From CAWHYG01 sp963833505 (lineage in GTDB: Bacteria > Eisenbacteria > RBG-16-71-46 > CAIMUX01), in contig CAWHYG010000007.1 of NCBI GenBank assembly GCA_963833505.1, positions 868,001 to 932,000 of the forward strand: a stretch of 64,000 nt of DNA. Direction: 5' to 3'. Position numbers and translations under genes: made by a program. Below the pieces are notes generated by a model that was given only the letters and a program-made list of their open reading frames with translations, was not told the DNA's origin and made no database searches. Below are positions 18,429 through 26,325 of the stretch, in pieces; positions within the stretch are counted from its first letter, which is position 1; every line of letters starts with the position of its first letter.

Positions 18429-20234
18429 CTAGCTTTCGTCCTGCGTCCGGAGGAGGGCGAGAAAAGCCTCCTGCGGCACGTGCACCGTACCGATCTGCTT
18501 CATCTTGCGCTTGCCTTCCTTCTGCTTCTCCAGGAGCTTGCGCTTGCGGGAGATGTCTCCGCCATAGCATTTCGCGGTCACATCCTTCCGCAGAGCGCTC
18601 ACGGTGGATCGGGCGATGACCCTTCCACCGGCGGCCGCCTGGATCGCTATCTGAAACAACTGCCGGGGGATCAGGTTTCGCAGCCGATCGACCAGATCCC
18701 GGCCCCGGTCATAGGCCTTCTCGCGGGGGACGACGATGGAAAGCGCATCCACCGGCTCGCCGTTCAAGAGGACTTCCAGCTTGACTAGGTCCGACTGCAG
18801 ATAGTCGAAGAACTCGTAGTCGAGCGTGGCGTACCCGCGGCTCCCCGACTTCAGGCGGTCGTAGAAGTCGTAGATGATCTCGGACAGCGGCATGAGATAG
18901 GTCAGCTCGGCCCGATTGGGATCCAGGTACTTCATCCCCTGGAACTCTCCGCGCCGATCCTGGATCAACTGCATGATGTTGCCGATCGAATCGGACGGGC
19001 TGATCACCCGGGCCTCGATGAACGGCTCTTCGGCCTTTTCGAAGGAGCCGTCCTCCGGCAGGTCGGAGGGGCTGTCGATCTGGCGGAGCGTCCCGTCCGG
19101 CATCGTGACCCTGAGCTGCACGTTCGGAATGGTCGCGATGATGTCGAGATTGTATTCGCGCTTGAGACGTTCCTGCACGATCTCGATATGGAGCGGGCCC
19201 AGGAATCCGCAGCGGAATCCGAAGCCGAGCGCGAGCGAGGTCTCCGGCACCCAGCTCAGCGCGGCGTCATTCAGGGCCAGCTTGGCCAGCGCGTCCTTCA
19301 GGTTGAGGTAGTCCTCGGTGTCGACCGGAAAGAGCCCGCTGAAGACCATCGGCTTGAGCGGCTTGAATCCGGGCAGGACCTCGACGTCCGAGACACCCTC
19401 CGGCGCGAGGGTGTCCCCGACCTTGGCATCGGCCACGTTCCTCATCCCGGCCAGCACGTAACCGACCTCTCCGGCCTCGAGAGACTCCTTCGGCACCATG
19501 GCCAGGCGGAAGAGGCCGACCTCGTCCACTTCGTAGGACTTCCCGGTGGAGACGAGACGGACCCGATCGTGCGCGCGGATCGTTCCATCCACCACCCGGA
19601 CGTAGGCCACCACGCCTCGAAACTTGTCGAACCTCGAGTCGAAGACGAGGGCCCGAAGCGGCGCGTCGGGCTCTCCGGACGGGGCCGCCACACGGGCGAT
19701 CACCGCCTCGAGAACCTCCTCGATCCCCGTGCCCTGCCGCGCCGAGGCAAGCAGGATCTCCTCCGCCGAACCGCCGATCAGGGCGCGGATCTGTTCCCGC
19801 ACCTCTTCCGGGCGCGCCGCCGGCATGTCGATCTTGTTGATGACCGGGATCAGGGTCAGACCGGCCTCCATCGCCATGTGCAGGTTCGAGACGGTCTGGG
19901 CTTCCACCCCCTGGCTGGCGTCCACCAGCAGAAGGGCGCCCTCGCACGCCGCCAGGGAGCGGGAGACCTCGTAGGAGAAGTCCACGTGCCCGGGCGTGTC
20001 GATCAAGTGCAGGCGGTAGGTGTTGCCGTCCCGGGCGGGATAATCCATCGCGATCGGATGCGCCTTGATCGTGATGCCCCGCTCCCGCTCGAGGTCCATG
20101 TTGTCCAGGACCTGCTCTTTCATTTGATAGGCCGGTACGGTGTGGCAGATCTCCAGGAAGCGGTCTGCCATCGTCGACTTGCCGTGGTCGATATGGGCGA
20201 TGATGCAGAAATTGCGGATCAGCGGGTTCGCCAT
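18429..20234 (-). CDS. lepA: Elongation factor 4
   Basis: A ribosomal translocase-like GTPase of 601 residues, the usual length. G1 is AHIDHGKST, with the switch II motif DTPGHVDF and NKIDMPAA for the G4 site. The C-terminal part shows the LepA-specific domain (YDRGRDLVDRLRNLIPRQLF, CYGGDISRKRKLLEKQKEGKRKMKQIG). EF4 acts on stalled or mistranslocated ribosomes. The ATG has GAGG close upstream. It lies between the DUF5683 gene and lepB in one minus-strand run. Confidence 0.97.
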   Translation of the reverse strand: MANPLIRNFCIIAHIDHGKSTMADRFLEICHTVPAYQMKEQVLDNMDLERERGITIKAHPIAMDYPARDGNTYRLHLIDTPGHVDFSYEVSRSLAACEGALLLVDASQGVEAQTVSNLHMAMEAGLTLIPVINKIDMPAARPEEVREQIRALIGGSAEEILLASARQGTGIEEVLEAVIARVAAPSGEPDAPLRALVFDSRFDKFRGVVAYVRVVDGTIRAHDRVRLVSTGKSYEVDEVGLFRLAMVPKESLEAGEVGYVLAGMRNVADAKVGDTLAPEGVSDVEVLPGFKPLKPMVFSGLFPVDTEDYLNLKDALAKLALNDAALSWVPETSLALGFGFRCGFLGPLHIEIVQERLKREYNLDIIATIPNVQLRVTMPDGTLRQIDSPSDLPEDGSFEKAEEPFIEARVISPSDSIGNIMQLIQDRRGEFQGMKYLDPNRAELTYLMPLSEIIYDFYDRLKSGSRGYATLDYEFFDYLQSDLVKLEVLLNGEPVDALSIVVPREKAYDRGRDLVDRLRNLIPRQLFQIAIQAAAGGRVIARSTVSALRKDVTAKCYGGDISRKRKLLEKQKEGKRKMKQIGTVHVPQEAFLALLRTQDES

Positions 20235-20276
20235 GGTCCTCTGTCGTGTTACTCCGGAAACGCCCGAAGATTCCGG

Positions 20277-21161
20277 TTACGGGAACCGGAATCGGAGTCC
20301 GATCGAGAGATTTCCGGCTGGAATGAGCTGCGACGATCGATCGCTTGAATCGGCGCCGTGCGGATCGACCTGATCGGAACGGAAATGAGACGCCCCTTCC
20401 GCGTCCTGTGGCTTGAACTGCACGTCGAACTTCCCGAGCTGGGCGTCCACATAGGCGTCTCCCATGCTGAACACGACCGCGAAGATCGTCCACCAGGTGA
20501 AATCGCGACGGCGCTGCGCGGCGTGCTGGGCGTCGGCGATGTCCTGCTGTTGCAGGGCAGGAACGCTCGAGTCGCGGGCCCCGAGCCGATCCTTGTCTCT
20601 CTCATGAAGGCCCCAATCGACCGCCTGCCACGCCAGATAGCCTTCTCCGGCGCCGAAGATCACAGCCTTGACGTGGCGGCCGTTGGCCCACTGCCCCCAG
20701 CCGGGAAAAACCACCGATCGGAGCATGATCCACTTCGGTCGACGGTACCACGGCTTCCGCGGGGCGCCGGTCGAATCGGTGTCGGCTCTCGCGGCGGTTC
20801 CGGCGGCCCGCGCCAGTCGTGGCCTGGCCGTGGCGCGATGAACGCCGGCGGAATCGGGCCTGGTCGAAGTCTGAATGGCACCGGCCGAATCAGCCGCGGG
20901 GGCTTTCAGGGTATAGGGCTTGACCCGGACCTGGATGACCCTCGCGGAGTCCGCCCTGGCCGGACTCTGGTCGAGTCGCACGGAGTCGGCCCCGACCGGA
21001 ATCTGGACGAATCGCACGGAGGCGGCCCGGGCCGGATTCTGGACGAGCCACACCGAATCGGCCTTGGCCGCCGCCCGAGTCGAGTCAGCGACCGCTCTCC
21101 GATCATCCGCGCGAGCGGCCAGCGAAGGACCGCACGCGCCGGCAAGAAGGAGCGCCGCCAT
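20277..21161 (-). CDS. DUF5683-type membrane protein with a repeat-rich N-terminal region
   Basis: A 294-residue protein. After an N-terminal hydrophobic segment (MAALLLAGACG, possibly a signal or lipoprotein leader) comes a long tract of degenerate 13-residue units such as DSVRLDQSPARA, encoded by about 39-bp DNA repeats (roughly 20880-21060). The C-terminal part PRKPWYRRPKWIMLRSVVFPGWGQWANGRHVKAVIF, with short helices and an FTWWTIFAVVFSMGDAYVDAQL segment, matches the DUF5683 family of small membrane proteins; function unknown. The final residues IGLRFRFP look like an outer-membrane-type C-terminus. I set the start at ATG 21161 because the longer frame would begin inside tRNA-Sec. It precedes lepA by 42 bases. 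Confidence 0.7.
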   Translation of the reverse strand: MAALLLAGACGPSLAARADDRRAVADSTRAAAKADSVWLVQNPARAASVRFVQIPVGADSVRLDQSPARADSARVIQVRVKPYTLKAPAADSAGAIQTSTRPDSAGVHRATARPRLARAAGTAARADTDSTGAPRKPWYRRPKWIMLRSVVFPGWGQWANGRHVKAVIFGAGEGYLAWQAVDWGLHERDKDRLGARDSSVPALQQQDIADAQHAAQRRRDFTWWTIFAVVFSMGDAYVDAQLGKFDVQFKPQDAEGASHFRSDQVDPHGADSSDRSSQLIPAGNLSIGLRFRFP

Positions 21162-21195
21162 CAGGAAACGGCCGTGTTGCGCTGTGCGTTTGCGT

Positions 21196-21291
21196 TGGCG
21201 GGAACGTGTGGGAATCGAACCCACCCCGGACACACGAGTACCCGGCAAAGGATTTGAAGTCCTCGGAGCCCACCAGAACTCATGCGTTCCC
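21196..21291 (-). tRNA. selC: tRNA-Sec (anticodon TCA)
   Basis: A 96-base gene. The anticodon arm reads GAGGA-CTTCAAA-TCCTT with anticodon TCA. The 5' acceptor strand GGGAACG pairs with CGTTCCC, followed by G73 and an encoded CCA. The T arm is GTGGG-TTCGATT-CCCAC, and there is a long variable arm (CCGG...CCGG), as expected for selenocysteine tRNAs. SerRS charges this tRNA and SelA converts Ser to Sec; it decodes UGA with SelB. No selA, selB or selD is in the window. Its 3' end lies 34 bases before the DUF5683-lepA-lepB-hemW run, so it may be cotranscribed. It is matched here by a probable selenoprotein gene at 50699. Confidence 0.93.
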
Positions 21292-21331
21292 GCCTGAAAC
21301 ACGCAATCCCATACCCCGTAATCCACTGAAA

Positions 21332-21353
21332 GATCCCGAGTTATGTCGGGATC
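21332..21353 (-). terminator. Hairpin terminator downstream of ridA
   Basis: A perfect 8-bp inverted repeat GATCCCGA/TCGGGATC with a six-base loop. Read on the minus strand it is followed by a short TTT tract. It lies about 100 bases after the ridA stop (21453) and before tRNA-Sec, separating the two transcripts. Confidence 0.5.
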
Positions 21354-21452
21354 GGCCCAATCTCAGGATGAGTCTAGCGCAACCGCCTCCGGAAGGCGAC
21401 GGGAATCCCATGTGGCGCGACCTGGGTGACAATCCGCGCCACAATCCGGGGA

Positions 21453-21848
21453 TCAGCTTGGGCGGACGGCCGTCACCTCCAGCTCGACCCGACCTCCTTT
21501 GGGCAGGGCCGCGGCCTGGACCGTGGAGCGCGCGGGATAGGGTTCGGCGAAATACTCGGCGTAGACGCCGTTGACGGCGGCGAAGTCGGCCATGTCGGCC
21601 AGGAAAAGGGTGATCCGAACCACGCGATCGAAACCGGTTCCCGCAGCCGCCAGGATCGCCCGGACGTTCTCGAGGGCGCGGCACAGCTCGGGCACGACTC
21701 CGCCCGGCACAAGGCTGCCGGTGGCCGGATCGATCCCGATCTGCCCGGAGACGAAGACCAGCCCGCACTCCGGAGAGTCGATCCCCTGGGAGTAGGGGCC
21801 GAGCGCAGCCGGCGCGCCCTTCGTCTCGAGCCTGACCCGTCCTGTCAT
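21453..21848 (-). CDS. ridA: RidA-family enamine/imine deaminase
   Basis: A 131-residue protein of the YjgF/YER057c/UK114 family. RidA hydrolyses reactive 2-aminoacrylate-type enamines formed by PLP enzymes and protects those enzymes. The sequence shows the family motifs: PAALGPYSQGI near the N-terminus, VFVSGQIGIDPATG, VRITLFLADMADFAAVNGVY, and PYPARSTVQAAALPKGGRVELE, which contains the conserved Arg that binds the carboxylate. The ATG has GGAGGGG seven bases upstream. It lies downstream of glmS. Confidence 0.95.
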   Translation of the reverse strand: MTGRVRLETKGAPAALGPYSQGIDSPECGLVFVSGQIGIDPATGSLVPGGVVPELCRALENVRAILAAAGTGFDRVVRITLFLADMADFAAVNGVYAEYFAEPYPARSTVQAAALPKGGRVELEVTAVRPS

Positions 21849-21928
21849 CGCGAACCCCTCCCTTCGAAATCGGCCGTTGTTCGCATCCCGGGCTTCGGCA
21901 GCCTGGTCCTCGGCGCTTTTCCGCGCCT

Positions 21929-23755
21929 CTACTCCACCGTCACGCTCTTGGCCAGGTTGCGCGGCTGATCGACGTCGCAGCCGCGCTTTACCGCCATGTG
22001 ATAGGCGAGAAGCTGGAGCGGCACGACCGAAAGGAGCGGGACCAGCGCGTCGGGCGCGGCCGGAATCCGGATCACGTGATCGGCGCGGCTCGAGATGGTC
22101 GGATCGTCCTCGGTGGCCACGGCGATGATGCGGCCGTGCCGCGCGCGCACCTCGGCCATGTTGCTCAACACCTTTTCGTAGGCCCCGTCGCGCGTGCCCA
22201 GGAACACCACCGGCATGTTCTCGTCGATGAGGGCGATCGGCCCGTGCTTCATCTCGGCCGCCGGATACCCTTCCGCGTGGATGTAGGAGATTTCCTTGAG
22301 CTTGAGCGCCCCTTCGAGAGCCACCGGGAAGCTGTAACCGCGCCCCAGATACAGGAAGTTGTTATGGCCGGCGTAGGTGCACGCGATCGACCGGATGGCC
22401 TCGTTGCTCTGAAGGATGCGCTCCATCTGGCCGGAAATCGCGCGCAATCCCCGGATGAGCTGGCGGGCCGGCTCCTCGGGAAGCCCCCGCAAGCGCCCGA
22501 GGTGAAGGGTGAAGATGGCGAGGACCGCCACCTGGCTCGTGAAGGCCTTGGTCGAAGCCACGCCGATCTCCGGACCGGCATGGATGTAGATTCCGCCGTC
22601 CGACTCCCGGGCGATCGAGGATCCGACGACGTTGCAGATGCCGAGCACGCGCGCGCCGCGCGTCCGGGCCTCGCGGATGGCGGCCAGGCTGTCCGCCGTC
22701 TCTCCCGACTGGCTGATCACGATCACGAGCGTGCGCTCATCGATGACCGGATTCCGGTAGCGGAACTCTGAGGCGTACTCGACCTCGGTCGGGATCCGCG
22801 CGTACTCCTCCAGCATGTACTCGCCGATCATGGCGGCGTGCCAGGAGGTGCCGCAGGCGGTGAGGATGATGCGGTCGAAGCGCCGGAGCTCTTCGTCGCT
22901 CAGGTTCAGCCCGCCGAGCCGGGCGTCGGCTTCGGCGTCGAGCAGGCGCCCGCGGATCGCGTTCTGGATGCACCGCGGCTGCTCGAAGATCTCCTTCAGC
23001 ATGAAGTGGGGAAAGCCGCCCTTCTCGATCTGCGACAGCTCCCACGTGATCTCCTCGATCTCGCGGTCGACCGGGATCTCGTTCAGGGTCTGCGTGCGGT
23101 AGCCGCCCGGCGTCAGGATGGCCATTTCCTCGTCGCCTAGATAGATGACCTGCTTGGTGTGGGCCAGGATCGCCGAGACGTCGGAGGCGACGAAGTATTC
23201 CCCCTGGCCGATCCCGACGACCAGGGGACTGCCCTTCCGGGCGCCGACGATCTTTCCCGGCTCGAGATCCGAGACCACGGCGATGCCCCACGTGCCGGTG
23301 ACGAGACGGAGCGCCGAGGCGACGGCCTTCTCCAGGTTCCCGTCCCAGTACTCGTGGATGAGATGCACCAGGACCTCGGTGTCGGTCTCGGAGACAAAGT
23401 GATATCCCTTGGCTCGGAGGCTCTCGCGCAGGGAATCGCAGTTCTCGATGATGCCGTTGTGGACGAGGGCGAAATGCCGCTCGGCATCGACGTGGGGATG
23501 CGCGTTGACGCGATTCGGCTCGCCGTGCGTGGCCCAGCGCGTGTGGGCGATGCCGCAGTGTCCCGAGGGATGCGCCGCCTCAACCAGCGCGTCCAGGGTG
23601 TCGATCTTGCCCGCATCCTTGATGACGAGGAGGCCGCCCTCCCCGAGCACCGCGATTCCGGCGGAGTCGTAGCCGCGGTATTCCAGACGGCGCAGCCCGT
23701 CCATGAGAATGGGAACGCAAGGCTTCGGGCCGGTGTAGCCCACGATTCCGCACAT
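21929..23755 (-). CDS. glmS: Glutamine-fructose-6-phosphate aminotransferase
   Basis: A 608-residue enzyme making glucosamine-6-phosphate for peptidoglycan and LPS. The N-terminal glutaminase domain begins CGIVGYTG, with Cys2 as nucleophile after Met removal; HTRWATHGEPNRVNAHPH and VHNGIIEN are present. Two SIS domains follow (ACGTSWHAAMIGEYMLEE, VIVISQSGETADSLAA, YLGRGYSFPVALEGALKLKEISYIHAEGYPAAEMKHGPIALI), and the C-terminus ends PRNLAKSVTVE as in almost all GlmS. The ORF extends upstream, but ATG 23755 is fixed by the catalytic Cys. It lies 135 bases after glmM, forming a hexosamine pathway pair. Confidence 0.97.
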   Translation of the reverse strand: MCGIVGYTGPKPCVPILMDGLRRLEYRGYDSAGIAVLGEGGLLVIKDAGKIDTLDALVEAAHPSGHCGIAHTRWATHGEPNRVNAHPHVDAERHFALVHNGIIENCDSLRESLRAKGYHFVSETDTEVLVHLIHEYWDGNLEKAVASALRLVTGTWGIAVVSDLEPGKIVGARKGSPLVVGIGQGEYFVASDVSAILAHTKQVIYLGDEEMAILTPGGYRTQTLNEIPVDREIEEITWELSQIEKGGFPHFMLKEIFEQPRCIQNAIRGRLLDAEADARLGGLNLSDEELRRFDRIILTACGTSWHAAMIGEYMLEEYARIPTEVEYASEFRYRNPVIDERTLVIVISQSGETADSLAAIREARTRGARVLGICNVVGSSIARESDGGIYIHAGPEIGVASTKAFTSQVAVLAIFTLHLGRLRGLPEEPARQLIRGLRAISGQMERILQSNEAIRSIACTYAGHNNFLYLGRGYSFPVALEGALKLKEISYIHAEGYPAAEMKHGPIALIDENMPVVFLGTRDGAYEKVLSNMAEVRARHGRIIAVATEDDPTISSRADHVIRIPAAPDALVPLLSVVPLQLLAYHMAVKRGCDVDQPRNLAKSVTVE

Positions 23756-23890
23756 GCCGGTTCCTCCTTCCGGTTCCCCCCCCCGTTCACCTTCCCCTGA
23801 TCGCGATAGACCGGATCCCACTTGGAGATTCTAGCAACCCGGCTGCCATCCCGCCACCATCAGGCCGGCTGGCACCAGGCGCCGCTGTCC

Positions 23891-25309
23891 TCAGGCCGGC
23901 TGCCCGCCTGAAGCCCGGCGCCGGATCTCGTCCATGATCCGGGATGCCTCCGCCTCGCCGGCGGCCTCCACGACGGCGCGGAGGATCGGTTCCGTGTTGG
24001 AGGCGCGCAGGTGGACGAAGCCATCGGGCCGGCTCCAGCGCAATCCGTCCCTGCGGTCGTCGGGACGGCCGAGAAAGCCGGCTAGAGCCTCCTCCAGGGC
24101 GGCCGCGGCGCCGGCGGAGGCGACCGGGAGCTTCTCCTTCCGCAGGCAACGGGGCGGGAAGGAGGCGGCCAGGGCCCGCAATCCCCCGGGATGGAGCGCC
24201 TCGGCCTCGCACAGCCGGGCGAACGCCACGGCCGCATCGCGGCCGAAGTGGACCTCCGGATCGATGACGCCGCCGTTTCCCTCGCCTCCCAGGATCGCGC
24301 CCTGGGCCTTCATCTCCCCGACGACGTGCGCCTCCCCGACCGGCGTGCGGAAAACCTGCGCCCCGTACCGCGCCGCCGCGGCTTCGAGCCGGGTCGAAGT
24401 CGACAGGTTCGTCACGAGAGCGTCCGCGCCCGAGGTGATCGGAGCCGCCTTTCCCGGCGCCGGCGAACTCGCGCTCGACACCCGCGCGCCCGCCCGGCGC
24501 GCCAGCAGGTGGGCGGCAACCAGCGGGAGCGTCCACTCCTCTCCGATGATCTCGGTGCCGGGAAGAGCGATGGCGAACCGATCGGCGTCCGGATCGACCA
24601 TGGCGGCGAACGCGACCGTCTCAGGCACGAAAGGCAGAAGGCCGCGGAGCGCCGTCTCGGTGGGCTCGGGGTTCGGCGGAAGATCGCCGGTGGGCTCGAA
24701 CCGCTGCCCGAGAAGCCGGACGCCCAGCTCTTCCGCCAGGGCCGGAAGAAGCGCACCGCCCGCTCCGTGACCCGTGTCGATCCAGACCGTGAGCCCCGCC
24801 GAGCGGATGGCCCGCGCGTCGACGGCCGCGACGATGGCCTCGCGGTGGAGGCGGAGCGCGTCCGCGCGCATGTCCACGCGGGATCCGTAGGCTCCGGCAT
24901 CGACGAACCGCGTGGGGCCCGCCGCCGCGACGCGGCGCAGGCGTTCGAATCGATCGGGGGAAAGGAAGCTCCCATCCCGGTCGACGAATTTGAGGGCGTT
25001 CCAGGGCGCCGGATTATGGCTGGCGCTGAGAATGAGCCCGCCGCCGGCCCCCCAGTGCTCGACCGCGATCTGGACGGTCGGAGTCGGCACGACTCCGATG
25101 TCCCGAACATCCAGCCCCATGGAACGAAGGGCGGAGGACGCGGCATCCGCCAGGGCTTCCCCGCTGGTTCGGGAATCGCGTCCGAGGACGACGGCTCCGG
25201 GTTCGAGGATCTCGGCCATCGCCGCGGCCCACTGAGCGACCGTGACCGCGTTCAGCTCCGGTCCGACGATCCCCCGCACGCCCGAAACGCTCACCATCAG
25301 GGGCGACAT
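23891..25309 (-). CDS. glmM: Phosphohexomutase, probably phosphoglucosamine mutase
   Basis: A 472-residue alpha-D-phosphohexomutase. The active-site Ser lies in ILSASHNPAPWNALKF, the metal loop is DPDADRFA, the sugar loop is GGEGNGGVIDP and the phosphate-binding loop is RASNTEPILR. Position before glmS points to interconversion of glucosamine-6-P and glucosamine-1-P, but sequence alone does not exclude phosphomannomutase activity. The conserved SVSGVRGIVG N-terminus matches GlmM-like proteins. Start at ATG 25309, with AAGGAG about 11 bases upstream, preferred over an in-frame TTG at 25345. Confidence 0.85.
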   Translation of the reverse strand: MSPLMVSVSGVRGIVGPELNAVTVAQWAAAMAEILEPGAVVLGRDSRTSGEALADAASSALRSMGLDVRDIGVVPTPTVQIAVEHWGAGGGLILSASHNPAPWNALKFVDRDGSFLSPDRFERLRRVAAAGPTRFVDAGAYGSRVDMRADALRLHREAIVAAVDARAIRSAGLTVWIDTGHGAGGALLPALAEELGVRLLGQRFEPTGDLPPNPEPTETALRGLLPFVPETVAFAAMVDPDADRFAIALPGTEIIGEEWTLPLVAAHLLARRAGARVSSASSPAPGKAAPITSGADALVTNLSTSTRLEAAAARYGAQVFRTPVGEAHVVGEMKAQGAILGGEGNGGVIDPEVHFGRDAAVAFARLCEAEALHPGGLRALAASFPPRCLRKEKLPVASAGAAAALEEALAGFLGRPDDRRDGLRWSRPDGFVHLRASNTEPILRAVVEAAGEAEASRIMDEIRRRASGGQPA

Positions 25310-25430
25310 CGACGTCCCGGCTCCTTCCAAGGCATCCGGCTTCAAACGGAGACGCGCCGGATGCAGCCCGGCGCGCCCGATTCCTGCGGCTCGCCGGGCG
25401 AACCGGCGCCCATGCGGGAGCGGGAAGGAA

Positions 25431-25506
25431 TGGAGCTGGTGAGCGGAATCGAACCGCTGACCTGCGCATTACGAATGCGCTGCTCTACCGGCTGAGCTAC
25501 ACCAGC
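25431..25506 (-). tRNA. tRNA-Thr (anticodon CGT)
   Basis: A 76-base cloverleaf with encoded CCA. Acceptor GCTGGTG/CACCAGC, D arm GCTC...GAGC, anticodon arm GCGCA-TTCGTAA-TGCGC with anticodon CGT reading ACG, T arm AGCGG-TTCGATT-CCGCT. It follows tRNA-Phe by 82 bases on the same strand and precedes glmM. Confidence 0.95.
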
Positions 25507-25588
25507 CCGCGTCGCTCCAACCGGAAGCGCGCCCTGCGCCCTCGGCGCGGGCGGGCGAAGCCCCGGTCCCGATCCCGAATGGATACGG

Positions 25589-25661
25589 TGCTACCTCGCG
25601 GACTCGAACCGCGGACACCCAGATTTTCAGTCTAGTGCTCTACCAACTGAGCTAAGGTAGC
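25589..25661 (-). tRNA. tRNA-Phe (anticodon GAA)
   Basis: A 73-base cloverleaf. Acceptor GCTACCT/AGGTAGC, D arm GCTC...GAGC, anticodon arm CTAGA-CTGAAAA-TCTGG with anticodon GAA, T arm CGCGG-TTCGAGT-CCGCG, discriminator A. The following bases are CCG, so CCA is not encoded, unlike its tRNA-Thr and tRNA-Sec neighbours. It is the substrate of the archaeal-type PheRS at 4332-8123. Confidence 0.95.
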
Positions 25662-25682
25662 GTTCAATTGCCGTGAACCGAC

Positions 25683-25712
25683 TTTGTAAGACACGGAAGG
25701 GGGGTTCGTCAA
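25683..25712 (-). promoter_or_regulatory. Promoter of the tRNA-Phe/tRNA-Thr transcript
   Basis: On the minus strand TTGACG (25712-25707), an 18-base spacer and TACAAA (25688-25683). An overlapping TTGACT lies a few bases upstream. Predicted initiation is about 15 bases before the tRNA-Phe 5' end, a normal tRNA leader. Confidence 0.5.
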
Positions 25713-25869
25713 GTCAAATGCGGGACCGGCGAGGTGTCCGGTTCCTGCGGGCCCCCTCAGGGTCGTCTGCCGGGAGCGGCGCCCGGCGATTCCTGGTCCG
25801 GCGAGCCTTCCTGAAAACCCTTGCCCGGAGGGCTGTCTGGCGATTCCCGGCCCCGGCGGGTCCGGCCGA

Positions 25870-26238
25870 TCAGTCCGCGCAGGCCCGCCCGGCGATGGCC
25901 GTCGCCACCGCCGACTTCAGCTCCCGCAGATCGGACGACTTGACCACGTACTGGTCGGCCGACCAGCTCACGAAGTTCTGTTTGTACGTGGGATAGGCCG
26001 AATTCAGGATGACCGCGACCTCCGGTCGGCCATCGAGCAGCCGGCGCAAAACCTCCAGGCCGTTCATCCCGGCCAGGTGGATGTCCAGGACGACCGCCGC
26101 CGGAGAGCTCGCGGCCAGCTCGATGATCGCCTCTTCCCCGGAAGCGACTCCGGTCACGGAGTATCCCTCCTCGGTGAACTCGGCCTCGTAGAGCCGACGC
26201 AGACTGGTGTCGTCCTCGACGATCAACAGGGTGGCCAT
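25870..26238 (-). CDS. Single-domain response regulator (CheY-like receiver)
   Basis: A 122-residue receiver domain only. The acidic pocket is VEDD near the N-terminus, the phospho-acceptor Asp lies in AVVLDIHLAGMNGLE, the switch Ser in VILNSAYPTYKQNF, and the conserved Lys in QYVVKSSDLREL. No output domain is attached, so it would act by protein-protein contact or relay. It lies 87 bases downstream of a hybrid-free histidine kinase and is its likely partner. GGAGG lies about six bases before the ATG. Confidence 0.92.
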   Translation of the reverse strand: MATLLIVEDDTSLRRLYEAEFTEEGYSVTGVASGEEAIIELAASSPAAVVLDIHLAGMNGLEVLRRLLDGRPEVAVILNSAYPTYKQNFVSWSADQYVVKSSDLRELKSAVATAIAGRACAD

Positions 26239-26325
26239 ATCCTCCCTCCGCGTTCTGTTCCGGTCCGGGCCGGGCCAGCGACGGCCGCGGTGCTCCCAGA
26301 CCCGAGGGCGCCGTTCTTGATGCCC

